A stretch of DNA of 64,000 bases from Aquiflexum sp. TKW24L (GTDB taxonomy: Bacteria; Bacteroidota; Bacteroidia; Cytophagales; Cyclobacteriaceae): NCBI RefSeq assembly GCF_023502205.1, contig NZ_JAMFLG010000001.1, forward strand, positions 62,001-126,000, written 5' to 3'. Each line of letters opens with the position of its first letter. Positions within the stretch are counted from its first letter, which is position 1. Made by a program: the position numbers and the translations under genes. Below the pieces are notes generated by a model. It saw only the letters and a program-made list of their open reading frames with translations. It was not told where the DNA came from and ran no database searches. Shown piece by piece: positions 37,459 to 45,916 of the stretch.

Positions 37459-38943
37459 ATGAAAAACACATTAAAAGGAATTATTTCAGCCCAAAAAGAG
37501 CAGGAGAAGCAATATGCTGTACAAAGGCAAGCCGAAATCGAGCATATAGATACCAAGGCAAATAGGAGGGACTTTTTGAAAAAAACAGCATTGGGAGGCA
37601 TGTCTTTGACAGCACTGATGGGATTGAGTTTCGAAGACAGCATGGCCCAGACCACCTCAAAAGTACAAAAATCCTCTGCTCCCTCTGATTTGAAAATTAC
37701 TGACCTGAGGTATTGTGTCACCACTGTATTAGGAAGGACCGCCATCATCAGGATAGACACCAACCAAGGGATTTATGGTCTTGGTGAAGTCCGCGACGGA
37801 GCTGATCCACGCTATGCATTGATGCTCAAGAGTAGGATACTTGGCGAAAACCCATGCAATGTTGAAAGGATATTTAAAATCATCAAGCAATTTGGCGGTC
37901 AGGCAAGACAAGCCGGTGGTGTCTGTGCTGTAGAAATGGCACTTTGGGATCTTTGTGGCAAAGCATATAATGTGCCTGCATGGCAATTATTGGGAGGCCG
38001 CTACAGAGATACTGTCAGGCTATATGCAGATACACCTACCGGAGAAACGCCAGAAGACCAAAGAGAGAAAATCAAATATCGTACTGAGGTACAAGGTTAT
38101 ACTTGGCTTAAAATGGACGTATCCATCAATCAGGTCAAAAACATTCCCGGCACGCTGAACAACACTTCTATAATGAACCAAAATTCAAGTCAGTGGCAAG
38201 GCGGTTATATGTCTTATGCAAATACAAAACACGCCTTTACAGGGGTTCAGATCACGGAAAAAGGTCTGGATGAATTAGCAAAGATTGTTCACAGTGTACG
38301 GGAAATGGTTGGCTATGAAATTCCGATTTCTACCGATCACTATGGCCATATCGATGTCAACAATTGTATCAAATTAGGAAAAGTTCTGGAAAAATATAAT
38401 TTGGCTTGGTTGGAAGACATGGTGCCTTGGCAATGGACCGAGCAGCATAAAACGATTACAGATGCTTTGGAAACTCCAACAACTACCGGAGAGGATATTT
38501 TCTTATTAGAAAACTTCAAAGACCTTATCCATAACCATGCTGTGGACATTGTGCATCCGGATCTTGCTTCCTCCGGCGGTTTGTTAGAAACAAAAAGGGT
38601 GGGCGATTATGCAGAAGAATTTGGAATTGCCATGGCAATGCACCAAGCAGGAACACCGGTTTCCTTTATGGCAAACGTTCATTGCGCAGCCGCGACCCAA
38701 AACTTCCTTTCATTGGAACATCACTCTGTCGATCTTCCATGGTGGGAAGATATGGTCAAAACCACAGATGGCGGAAAAATGATTGTCAAAGGTTATGCAC
38801 CTGTTTCCCTGACAGCTCCTGGATTGGGAATTGAATTGAATGATGAAGTCGTGAAGAAACATCTCCATAAATCAGATTCGTCCTACTTTGCACCTACCAC
38901 CGAATGGGATGAGAAGAGATCCCATGACAGAACCTGGAGCTAA
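37459..38943 (+). CDS. Tat-exported enolase-superfamily protein 3, divergent
   Basis: A 494-residue protein. The Tat motif (NRRDFLKK) starts only at residue 35, after a Gln/Glu/Lys-rich N-extension. Metal ligands Asp293, Glu319 and Glu345 and the Asp368/His395 pair are kept, and so is Lys218-x-Asp220. The DxH motif of its neighbours is replaced by TDHYGH (Asp293 followed by His294, Tyr295), and second-ligand strand reads WLEDMVPW instead of LEEPVP. An insertion of about 35 residues lies after Lys218 (residues 228-262). It therefore probably acts on a different acid. Terminator downstream. Confidence 0.86.
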   Translation: MKNTLKGIISAQKEQEKQYAVQRQAEIEHIDTKANRRDFLKKTALGGMSLTALMGLSFEDSMAQTTSKVQKSSAPSDLKITDLRYCVTTVLGRTAIIRIDTNQGIYGLGEVRDGADPRYALMLKSRILGENPCNVERIFKIIKQFGGQARQAGGVCAVEMALWDLCGKAYNVPAWQLLGGRYRDTVRLYADTPTGETPEDQREKIKYRTEVQGYTWLKMDVSINQVKNIPGTLNNTSIMNQNSSQWQGGYMSYANTKHAFTGVQITEKGLDELAKIVHSVREMVGYEIPISTDHYGHIDVNNCIKLGKVLEKYNLAWLEDMVPWQWTEQHKTITDALETPTTTGEDIFLLENFKDLIHNHAVDIVHPDLASSGGLLETKRVGDYAEEFGIAMAMHQAGTPVSFMANVHCAAATQNFLSLEHHSVDLPWWEDMVKTTDGGKMIVKGYAPVSLTAPGLGIELNDEVVKKHLHKSDSSYFAPTTEWDEKRSHDRTWS

Positions 38944-38965
38944 GTAGATTGATTGTGTTAGTGCC

Positions 38966-39006
38966 ATCCGAAAGCTGGGAGCAATCCCGGTTTTCGGATA
39001 TTTTTG
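38966..39006 (+). terminator. Terminator of the enzyme operon, overlapping a -7 box
   Basis: 15-bp stem with two G-T pairs (38966-38980 with 38985-38999), GCAA loop, then T-rich. The bases 38999-39006 read TATTTTTG, a TAnnTTTG -7 box that could start the BASS transporter transcript near 39012. Confidence 0.8.
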
Positions 39007-39042
39007 CTTATCATCGTGGACCCCAAACAACCCTGATATCCA

Positions 39043-40122
39043 TTGAAAAATCCCATATTTAAAATTGCCACAATTCTATCAGCCGTATTCCTACTACTAT
39101 CATTAGGAATAACTCTTTTTCAGGGAATCAGCCATACAGGTCCTTTTTGGATATTATTTCTGGTCGCTCTCGGCATCATGTTTCGTGGGAATGAAAAATT
39201 GAAAGGTTTTACTTATACAGTGATGATATTTGCCTGTGTGGCAGCAGCTATGTTTTACCCGTTGACCTTTGTACAGGTTGGAGATTACAAATTAAGCGGA
39301 TTGATTGTTCCACTTCTTCAAATCATCATGTTTGGAATGGGAACTTCCATGAGTTTGGGAGATTTTGCAGGTGTGGTCAAAATGCCCAAGGGAGTCATCA
39401 TCGGGATCATGCTTCAATTTACCATCATGCCATTTATAGGCTATACATTGGCCAAACTCAGTGGTTTCCCTCCTGAAATTGCCGCAGGAATTATCCTGAT
39501 TGGTTGTTCTCCAAGTGGAATGGCATCCAATGTCATGAGCTTTTTGGCAAAAGCAAATCTTGCCTTGTCGATAACCATTACTGCATTTACTACCATGTTG
39601 GCACCTTTTGTAACCCCGGTTTTGATGGGATGGTTAGCGGGAGAGTTTGTAGAAGTTGATGTCTGGAAAATGGTTTGGGATATCATCAAAATCGTCATTA
39701 TTCCAATCGGAGCAGGATTGATTTTCAATAAATTCCTAAGTGGAAAAGTGAAATGGCTGGATGCAGCTATGCCTTTGGTATCAATGATCGGGATTGCTTT
39801 GATCATTACCATTATTACCGCTGCGGGCCGAGATAGTTTGTTGAATATCGGACCGATTTTGATTTTGCTTGTGGTATTCCATAACATGGCAGGATATACT
39901 CTAGGCTATTGGTCAGCCAAACTATTCAGGATGGATGAAAGGGATTGCAGAACCTTGGCACTTGAAGTTGGTATGCAAAATGCCGGATTGGCTTCCGGTA
40001 TTGCCAAAGAAATGGGCAAAATTGCCACCGTCGGATTAGCCTCTGCGGTCTTTGGACCATTTATGAATATAACCGGATCTGTGTTGGCTTCTTATTGGCA
40101 TAGAAAACCACCGAAGGATTGA
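39043..40122 (+). CDS. BASS-family (bile acid:Na+ symporter) transporter
   Basis: A 359-residue protein starting at TTG (39043), with about ten hydrophobic segments and the BASS core (GTSMSLGDFAG, GCSPSGMASNVMSFLAKANLALS, LEVGMQNAGLASGIA). These two discontinuous helices carry the sodium- and substrate-binding residues. Characterised members carry bile acids, pyruvate (plant BASS2), pantoate/ketopantoate and other acids with Na+. At the end of a locus with putative pyruvate aldolases it most likely imports a 2-oxo acid product across the inner membrane. It follows a terminator but has its own -7 box. Confidence 0.9.
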   Translation: MKNPIFKIATILSAVFLLLSLGITLFQGISHTGPFWILFLVALGIMFRGNEKLKGFTYTVMIFACVAAAMFYPLTFVQVGDYKLSGLIVPLLQIIMFGMGTSMSLGDFAGVVKMPKGVIIGIMLQFTIMPFIGYTLAKLSGFPPEIAAGIILIGCSPSGMASNVMSFLAKANLALSITITAFTTMLAPFVTPVLMGWLAGEFVEVDVWKMVWDIIKIVIIPIGAGLIFNKFLSGKVKWLDAAMPLVSMIGIALIITIITAAGRDSLLNIGPILILLVVFHNMAGYTLGYWSAKLFRMDERDCRTLALEVGMQNAGLASGIAKEMGKIATVGLASAVFGPFMNITGSVLASYWHRKPPKD

Positions 40123-40145
40123 AGAATTTTGCCAATTTAAACCAC

Positions 40146-40179
40146 AAAAGCCCTTGAAATTTTATTTCCAAGGGCTTTT
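40146..40179. terminator. Bidirectional terminator between BASS gene and thiL
   Basis: 11-bp stem (40146-40156 with 40169-40179) flanked by A- and T-rich ends, placed between two convergent genes so it can serve both strands. Confidence 0.8.
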
Positions 40180-40198
40180 ATTAAAATCAAAGTAAAAC

Positions 40199-41227
40199 CT
40201 AGAAATGCTTCCATCCCTGTGCCTTCAAAGAAACTTCTGTTCCGCTTTTGGTCACCATGAGTTTGCCATCCTCAGCTTTGGTAACATGACCTATAAAATG
40301 AATATCGGGGTGTTTTTCTAATTTGGAGAAATCGTTTTGATCAATCGTAAACAACAATTCATAATCCTCTCCCCCATTCAATACACAGGTGATCGGATCC
40401 AGATTCAATTCAACTGCTGTATCAAAAGTCTGTTTGTCTATCGGTAGTTTGTCCTCGTAAATCGTCACTCCTATCCCTGAGGCTTTACAGATATGGAATA
40501 GCTCTGAGGCCAATCCATCAGAAACATCTATCATACTTGTCGGGACAATTTCCATTTCCCTCAATTCATGGATGATGTCCATCCTTGCCTCCGGTCGAAG
40601 CTGTCTTCCCGTGACATATTGGTATCCATCCAATTCAGGGGACATTTCAGGATTGGCAAGATAAACCTGTTTTTCTCTTTCTAAAATCTGCAAACCTACC
40701 AAAGCACCCCCCAAGTCGCCGGTCACGCAGACGATGTCATTGACTTTGGCACCTGACCTGAAGCTCAGTTGTTCTTTTTGGGCTTCTCCTATCGCAGTTA
40801 TGGAAATAACCAAACCGGATCGTGATGCAGTCGTATCCCCTCCTACTACATCAATCCCATATTGTTCGGCTGCTGCATTGATTCCGGAATACAAGGCATC
40901 TACTGCTTCTACGGAGAACCTGTTTGACAAAGCGATGCTGACTGTGATCTGCTTGGGAATGGCATTCATGGCTGCGATATCAGAGACATTAACAGCAACA
41001 GCCTTAAATCCCAAATGAGGTAAGGGAACATAGGAAAGATCAAAATGTACGCCTTCCAATAACAAATCTGTCGTAACTACTTTGACATGGTCCCCTGCAT
41101 CTATCACCGCTGCATCATCCCCTATCCCTTTTATTGTTGAGGTATTTTTGATTACAATTTTTTCGTTCAGGTGGTCTATCAACCCAAACTCACCAATTTC
41201 GCCTATTTCTGTTCTATTATCTGACAT
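40199..41227 (-). CDS. thiL: Thiamine-monophosphate kinase
   Basis: A 342-residue protein with PurM-type fold. The N-terminal GIGDDAAVI, TTDLLLEGVHFD and VNVSDIAAMNA blocks are ThiL signatures; IDVSDGLASEL and NGGEDYELLFTI mark the C-terminal half. It phosphorylates thiamine monophosphate to the active diphosphate cofactor. It is not next to other thi genes here. It lies 127 bp downstream of the epimerase gene on the same strand. Confidence 0.95.
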   Translation of the reverse strand: MSDNRTEIGEIGEFGLIDHLNEKIVIKNTSTIKGIGDDAAVIDAGDHVKVVTTDLLLEGVHFDLSYVPLPHLGFKAVAVNVSDIAAMNAIPKQITVSIALSNRFSVEAVDALYSGINAAAEQYGIDVVGGDTTASRSGLVISITAIGEAQKEQLSFRSGAKVNDIVCVTGDLGGALVGLQILEREKQVYLANPEMSPELDGYQYVTGRQLRPEARMDIIHELREMEIVPTSMIDVSDGLASELFHICKASGIGVTIYEDKLPIDKQTFDTAVELNLDPITCVLNGGEDYELLFTIDQNDFSKLEKHPDIHFIGHVTKAEDGKLMVTKSGTEVSLKAQGWKHF

Positions 41228-41290
41228 CTTTTTCCTTTCAAAAGGATTTAAATCCTGCTTATATTTTTAAATTCTCGAAGTTACTTCCTA

Positions 41291-41352
41291 TCAATCTTCA
41301 AATTTTTCAATCTTACCATCTTGTAATTTTCCAATCTTTCAATCTTCCAATT
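41291..41352. repeat. Degenerate CAATCTT repeat cluster
   Basis: CAATCTT or CCAATCT occurs four times between the epimerase and thiL genes, separated by A/T-rich tracts. Copies look like decayed short direct repeats of 7-10 bp. Function unknown. Confidence 0.55.
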
Positions 41353-41354
41353 GA

Positions 41355-41759
41355 TTACCCTTTCTTCTCCTGACACAATTCCACCAAAACCCCATTGGTC
41401 GAGCGGGGATGCAAAAATACAACTATTTTGTTGTCGGCTCCTTCTTTGGGGATTTCATTGAGGATTTCAAAACCCTCACTTTTCAACCTGACCATTTCAG
41501 CATATATATCTTCGACATCAAAGGCGATGTGATGGATCCCTTCTGATTTTTTGTCTATGAACTTTGCGATGGGGCTGTCTGGTCGTGTTGCTTCCAACAA
41601 TTCTATTTTGGTTCCCCCAATCATAAAAAATGAGGTTTTTACACCTTCTCCTTCTACTGTTTCCTCTTTGTAATTTTCTCTTCCTAATAATTTCGAAAAC
41701 AGTTCATTGGATTTTTGAAGATCCTTGACTGCAATCCCCAAATGCTCAATTTTTCTCAT
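41355..41759 (-). CDS. mce: Methylmalonyl-CoA epimerase
   Basis: A 134-residue vicinal-oxygen-chelate protein. MRKIEHLGIAVKDL supplies the first metal His, GIHHIAFDVEDI the second, and NGVLVELCQ the Glu ligand. SFFMIGGTKIELLEA is typical of the family. It interconverts the (2R) and (2S) forms of methylmalonyl-CoA, a step in propionate and branched-chain amino acid metabolism. It is divergent from an iron-sulfur carrier gene, and the mutase genes are not in this window. Confidence 0.92.
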   Translation of the reverse strand: MRKIEHLGIAVKDLQKSNELFSKLLGRENYKEETVEGEGVKTSFFMIGGTKIELLEATRPDSPIAKFIDKKSEGIHHIAFDVEDIYAEMVRLKSEGFEILNEIPKEGADNKIVVFLHPRSTNGVLVELCQEKKG

Positions 41760-41772
41760 TTAAATAATTTTT

Positions 41773-41780
41773 TATCTTTG
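41773..41780 (+). promoter_or_regulatory. -7 box (TATCTTTG) before the A-type Fe-S gene
   Basis: Exact TAnnTTTG match in the divergent gap, 70 bp upstream of the start at 41850. Confidence 0.35.
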
Positions 41781-41849
41781 CTGATGAATCAATTCAACTT
41801 GAAGCATGTTAACTTGATGCTCTAATAACTGAATTTAATACTTAAAGAT

Positions 41850-42176
41850 ATGATAACTGTTTCGGAAAAGGCAAAGGAAAGAATCCTTTCATTGAGAAAA
41901 GAGGAAGGTAGAACCGAAAATGAGAACATCAGGGTTTCTGTAAAAGGTGGCGGATGCTCGGGATTGATGTATGACCTTGGATTTGATGCAAGTTTGGTAG
42001 AAACCGACCATATATTTGAGGACAAAGGCATCAAGATTTTGGTAGACAGAAAAAGCCTCCTATACCTTGCTGGGACAATTCTTGAATTTACAGATGGATT
42101 AAATGGCAAAGGATTTCAGTTTGTCAATCCAAATGCTTCCAGGACCTGCGGTTGCGGGGAAAGTTTCTCGGTTTAG
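41850..42176 (+). CDS. A-type iron-sulfur cluster carrier (IscA/ErpA/SufA family)
   Basis: A 108-residue protein with the three conserved cysteines: GGGCSGLMY and TCGCGESF (C-x-C near the C-terminus). It should accept and deliver Fe-S clusters to target enzymes. No suf/isc genes adjoin it. It is divergent from the epimerase gene and followed by a strong terminator. Confidence 0.94.
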   Translation: MITVSEKAKERILSLRKEEGRTENENIRVSVKGGGCSGLMYDLGFDASLVETDHIFEDKGIKILVDRKSLLYLAGTILEFTDGLNGKGFQFVNPNASRTCGCGESFSV

Positions 42177-42201
42177 ATCACACATTGAAAAAATGCATAG
42201 G

Positions 42202-42228
42202 TGCTGATAAGTTTTATCAGCATTTTTT
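42202..42228 (+). terminator. Rho-independent terminator after the Fe-S carrier gene
   Basis: 9-bp stem (TGCTGATAA with TTATCAGCA), 3-nt loop, six T. The frame open from 42201 for gcvT overlaps this terminator, which supports the later ATG at 42294. Confidence 0.9.
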
Positions 42229-42260
42229 GTTGGTGGCAGGGAAACTTTTATCCCAATTGT

Positions 42261-42268
42261 TACCTTTG
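42261..42268 (+). promoter_or_regulatory. -7 box (TACCTTTG) before gcvT
   Basis: Exact TAnnTTTG match, 26 bp before the gcvT ATG at 42294. Confidence 0.4.
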
Positions 42269-42293
42269 CGCACAAGAAAATAAACCCCATATC

Positions 42294-43388
42294 ATGTCAG
42301 AAAACATCAAAAAAATACAACTCAATGACCTCCATATTGCTTTGGGAGGCAAAATGGTTCCTTTTGCAGGATTCAATATGCCGGTAAGGTATTCTTCAGA
42401 CACTGAAGAACACCATACAGTCAGACAGGGAGTTGGGGTGTTTGATGTTTCGCACATGGGGGAATTTAAGGTTACCGGCCCAAAAGCCCTTGACCTCATC
42501 CAAAAAGTCACATCCAACGATGCCTCCAAACTTGTCATAGGCCAAGCCCAATATTCCTGCTTCCCGAATGAAAAAGGCGGAATCGTGGACGACCTGATTG
42601 TTTACAAATTCGGAGAAGAAGAATACATGTTGGTCGTCAATGCATCCAATATCGAAAAGGATTGGAATTGGATCAACAAACACAATGACATGGGTGCAGC
42701 GTTGGAAAATATCTCTGACAGCATTTCACTTTTTGCTATTCAGGGACCAAAGGCGATAGAAGCTGTGCAGTCTCTGACAAGTGTCAACCTTTCTGAAATC
42801 AAATTTTACCATTTTGCAGTGGGAGATTTTGCAGGTGTGCCGGATGTCATTATCTCGGGTACAGGTTATACCGGTGCGGGAGGTTTTGAAGTTTATGTGA
42901 AAAATGAAGATGCCGAAAAGGTTTGGAACGCAGTCTTTGAAGCAGGAAAAGCATACGATATCAAGCCGATAGGTCTTGGGGCAAGAGACACCCTGAGATT
43001 GGAAATGGGCTATTGCCTGTATGGCAATGACATCAATGATGAAACATCTCCAATTGAAGCCGGACTTGGTTGGATTACCAAATTCACCAAGGAATTTATC
43101 AACAGTGAAAACCTTAAAAAGCAGAAGGAAGAAGGAGTCAGTAAAAAATTGGTAGGATTCATTTTGCAGGAAAAAGGCATCCCTAGAGGCCACTACCCAA
43201 TTGTCAATCTGAAGGGAGAACCTATCGGAGAGGTCACTTCAGGCACTATGACTCCATCAATGGGGGTTGGTATAGGAATGGGATATGTCAAATCTGACTA
43301 TGCTGCTCCAGGAACAGAAATAGCCATTACTGTCAGGAACAAAAACCTTTTGGCCAAAGTGGAAAAATTTCCATTGTACAAAAAATAA
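42294..43388 (+). CDS. gcvT: Aminomethyltransferase, glycine cleavage T protein
   Basis: A 364-residue protein from the ATG at 42294; the frame is open from 42201, but the residues before are non-homologous and lie in the terminator. [39 protein letters not shown] and [10 protein letters not shown] are conserved GcvT blocks. It transfers the methylene group to tetrahydrofolate in glycine cleavage. gcvP and gcvH are elsewhere. A terminator follows. Confidence 0.96.
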   Translation: MSENIKKIQLNDLHIALGGKMVPFAGFNMPVRYSSDTEEHHTVRQGVGVFDVSHMGEFKVTGPKALDLIQKVTSNDASKLVIGQAQYSCFPNEKGGIVDDLIVYKFGEEEYMLVVNASNIEKDWNWINKHNDMGAALENISDSISLFAIQGPKAIEAVQSLTSVNLSEIKFYHFAVGDFAGVPDVIISGTGYTGAGGFEVYVKNEDAEKVWNAVFEAGKAYDIKPIGLGARDTLRLEMGYCLYGNDINDETSPIEAGLGWITKFTKEFINSENLKKQKEEGVSKKLVGFILQEKGIPRGHYPIVNLKGEPIGEVTSGTMTPSMGVGIGMGYVKSDYAAPGTEIAITVRNKNLLAKVEKFPLYKK

Positions 43389-43405
43389 TCAAAGGACATA
43401 CATAC

Positions 43406-43439
43406 AAACCCGCAGAAGGATCCCTTTGCGGGTTTTTTT
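43406..43439 (+). terminator. Rho-independent terminator of gcvT
   Basis: AACCCGCA pairs with TGCGGGTT, with an inner AAGG/CCTT stem, followed by seven T. Confidence 0.88.
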
Positions 43440-43453
43440 ATTAGCTACCAAGA

Positions 43454-44176
43454 ATGAGAAATATAGAAGTCTGTGTGAGTCCTGAGTTGATTCATTTGTA
43501 TGATACAAAAGGAAAGAATGTAGTAATCGTAGATATTTTCAGGGCTACCTCTACCATGATGGCAGCCTTGGCAAATGGAGTGGCATCGATCACTCCCATC
43601 ATGGATTTGGAATCTTGCCGGGCCATGTCACCTTCCGGTTATGTGATTGCCGGCGAAAGAAATGGACTCACTGCTGAAGGATTTGAATTGGGAAATTCTC
43701 CCTTGGCTTACCTAGACAATGCCTATGCCGGCAAAAAGATCGCCATGACTACAACCAATGGCACCTTAGCGATCGAAAAAACCAAAACCGATGCCAACCG
43801 GATTTTACTAGGAGCTTTTGTGAATCTGAAAGCAACAGCCAGGTATTTGAAAGATCAAAACCAAGATATTTTGATCCTTTGCGCAGGTTGGAAAGGCAAG
43901 TTTAATTTGGAAGATTCACTATATGCAGGTGCTTTGGTCAGTAATTTACATCTTCATTTCCAAACAGATTGTGACTCTGCGATTGCGCTCAAGAGTCTTT
44001 ATGAAAGCAATTCCCACAGGCTTCAGATTTTCTTGGGCCAAGCTTCCCACGCCAAAAGGTTACAAAACCACAACATCGAAGCAGATATTGATTTTTGTCT
44101 AACTCAGGATAAATATGATATAGTGGGCTTACTATCAGGCGAAGAACTGATAGCCTTTGAAATGAGCGGTAAATAA
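43454..44176 (+). CDS. comB: 2-phosphosulfolactate phosphatase family protein
   Basis: A 240-residue protein with ComB features: VVIVDIFRATSTMMAALANG, AGERNGLTAEGFELGNSP and TTTNGTLAIEK. In methanogens ComB removes phosphate from 2-phosphosulfolactate in coenzyme M synthesis. Bacteria with it probably use it in sulfonate metabolism; in Bacteroidota a link with sulfonolipid (capnine-type) synthesis is possible. No partner gene (ComA, ComC) is adjacent here. The function is inferred from family only. Confidence 0.9.
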   Translation: MRNIEVCVSPELIHLYDTKGKNVVIVDIFRATSTMMAALANGVASITPIMDLESCRAMSPSGYVIAGERNGLTAEGFELGNSPLAYLDNAYAGKKIAMTTTNGTLAIEKTKTDANRILLGAFVNLKATARYLKDQNQDILILCAGWKGKFNLEDSLYAGALVSNLHLHFQTDCDSAIALKSLYESNSHRLQIFLGQASHAKRLQNHNIEADIDFCLTQDKYDIVGLLSGEELIAFEMSGK

Positions 44177-44232
44177 AACCAAATATTATTTCAATTATAG
44201 TAGTCCAAATTCTGAAAGCCATCAATTTTCAA

Positions 44233-44240
44233 TACCTTTG
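44233..44240 (+). promoter_or_regulatory. -7 box (TACCTTTG) before prs
   Basis: Exact TAnnTTTG match 47 bp before the prs ATG at 44288. Confidence 0.4.
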
Positions 44241-44287
44241 CAACTAGATTTAAGCCTTTCCATTCACCGATTATTTCTCATAAAATC

Positions 44288-45214
44288 ATGTCTGAAGTCA
44301 AACTCTTCTCCGGAACTAACAGCCTTCAACTTTCAGAAAAAATTGCCAAACATTACGGAAAACGTCTTGGGGACCTGACAATCTCCAAATTTAGCGATGG
44401 TGAACTTTCCCCTAGCTATAATGAATCAATAAGAGGCTGTACGGTCTTTTTGATTCAGACCACCAATCCTACTGCCGACAATTTATTGGAACTCTGTCTG
44501 ATGATTGATGCGGCCAAAAGGGCAAGTGCCTACAAAGTCTGCGCGGTGATCCCTTATTATGGTTATGCAAGGCAAGATAGAAAAGACAGACCACGTGTTT
44601 CCATTGCTGCGAAGCTGATTGCCAATATGCTGACCTCAGCAGGTGCCGATAGGATCATGACTTGTGACCTTCATGCCGGACAAATTCAGGGTTTTTTTGA
44701 TATTCCTTTGGATCATTTGAATGGATCAGCTATTTTTGTGCCCTATTTGGAAAGGCTTGCCTTGGACAATATGATTTTCGCAGCTCCTGATGTGGGTGGT
44801 GTGGCAAGAGCAAGGTCTTATGCTAAGCACTTTGAAGTAGAAATGGTCGTCTGTGATAAGCATAGAAAAAGAGCCAATGAAATCGCTTCCATGCAGGTGA
44901 TCGGAGATGTGGAAGGAAAAGACGTCATCTTGGTAGATGACCTTGTAGATACAGCAGGGACACTTTGCAAAGCAGCACAGATCCTGATGGAAAAAGGAGC
45001 ATTGTCTGTAAGGGCGATTGCAACTCATGGAGTATTGTCAGGAAATGCTTACCAAAACCTTGAAAACTCTGTTTTAAAAGAATTGGTGATCACTGATACC
45101 ATCCCGATGAAACAGACTTCTTCCAAAATCAGAGTCTTGTCTGTATCCGATTTGTTTGCAAAAGCAATCCATGCAGTTACAGGTAATACTTCAATCAGTG
45201 CATTATTTATTTAG
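44288..45214 (+). CDS. prs: Ribose-phosphate pyrophosphokinase
   Basis: A 308-residue class I PRPP synthase. Signatures: FSGTNSLQLSEKIA, FSDGELSP, YYGYARQDRKDRPR, DLHAGQIQGFF and the PRPP loop DVILVDDLVDTAGT. It makes PRPP for nucleotide, histidine and tryptophan synthesis. It is followed 41 bp later by the L25 gene, an arrangement common in Bacteroidota and many other bacteria (prs-rplY-pth). Confidence 0.97.
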   Translation: MSEVKLFSGTNSLQLSEKIAKHYGKRLGDLTISKFSDGELSPSYNESIRGCTVFLIQTTNPTADNLLELCLMIDAAKRASAYKVCAVIPYYGYARQDRKDRPRVSIAAKLIANMLTSAGADRIMTCDLHAGQIQGFFDIPLDHLNGSAIFVPYLERLALDNMIFAAPDVGGVARARSYAKHFEVEMVVCDKHRKRANEIASMQVIGDVEGKDVILVDDLVDTAGTLCKAAQILMEKGALSVRAIATHGVLSGNAYQNLENSVLKELVITDTIPMKQTSSKIRVLSVSDLFAKAIHAVTGNTSISALFI

Positions 45215-45255
45215 AATTACTTAATCAAATTATATACAATCAAATTAAAAAATTT

Positions 45256-45828
45256 ATGAAATCATTAGAGATTATAGGGTTTAAAAGAGCAAATCTCGAG
45301 AGTGGAGACTTGAAGCAGATCCGTGAAGAAGGTAACGTACCTTGTGTAGTTTACGGTCCTGCCATCAAAGAACAAATCCACTTTTATTCTCCTGCCATTC
45401 TTTTCAGAGACCTTGTTTACACACCAGATGTACACATGGTTGACTTGAATATTGAAGGCAACATATTCAAAGCAGTGTTGAAAGACACACAATTCCATCC
45501 TGTAAGTGATGTATTGTTACATGCTGACTTCTTGGCTTTCAGCCCGGATAGAGAAATCAAATTTGAAATACCTGTTGAAATCGTCGGAACGGCTCCCGGT
45601 GTTCAAAAAGGTGGTAAGTTGGAATTCAAAACAAGAAAAATCGCTGTAAAAGGTTTGGCAGGTAGTCTTCCTGACAAAATCAAAGTTGATGTTTCTAAAC
45701 TTGACCTTGGAAAATCAGTTAGAGTAGGGGAAATCAAAGCTGAAGGCTTTCAAATCCTTACAAGTCCAAATGTATCGATCATTTCTGTCGGTATCCCAAG
45801 AGCATTGAGAGGTAAAAAAGGTGAATAA
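45256..45828 (+). CDS. rplY: Ribosomal protein L25/general stress protein Ctc
   Basis: A 190-residue, two-domain (CTC-type) L25. N-terminal 5S rRNA-binding domain begins LEIIGFKRANLESGDLKQIR with VPCVVYGP; the C-terminal TL5 domain has DRKIEFE-like and PDKIKVDVSKLDLGKSV strands. It belongs to the conserved prs-rplY-pth block. Confidence 0.95.
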   Translation: MKSLEIIGFKRANLESGDLKQIREEGNVPCVVYGPAIKEQIHFYSPAILFRDLVYTPDVHMVDLNIEGNIFKAVLKDTQFHPVSDVLLHADFLAFSPDREIKFEIPVEIVGTAPGVQKGGKLEFKTRKIAVKGLAGSLPDKIKVDVSKLDLGKSVRVGEIKAEGFQILTSPNVSIISVGIPRALRGKKGE

Positions 45829-45854
45829 TTTCACTTCTTAAAACCAATAAATCA

Positions 45855-45891
45855 AATCCTGCTTAGTCCTTAAGCAGGATTTTTTATTTTT
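45855..45891 (+). terminator. Rho-independent terminator after rplY
   Basis: 11-bp perfect stem (45855-45865 with 45871-45881), 5-nt loop and a T-rich tail that also contains a -7 box for pth. Confidence 0.85.
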
Positions 45892-45892
45892 G
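45885..45892 (+). promoter_or_regulatory. -7 box (TATTTTTG) before pth
   Basis: Exact TAnnTTTG match, overlapping the tail of the rplY terminator. Transcription would start near 45898, before the ATG at 45917. Confidence 0.4.
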
Positions 45893-45916
45893 CTCCACAT
45901 TCCAAAAATTGAATTG

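Noticed and set aside
25845-40122. Standard polysaccharide utilisation locus
   Set aside because: SusC and SusD are present, but no glycoside hydrolase, polysaccharide lyase or sulfatase lies in the locus; the nearest such genes are far off and differ in strand or transcription.
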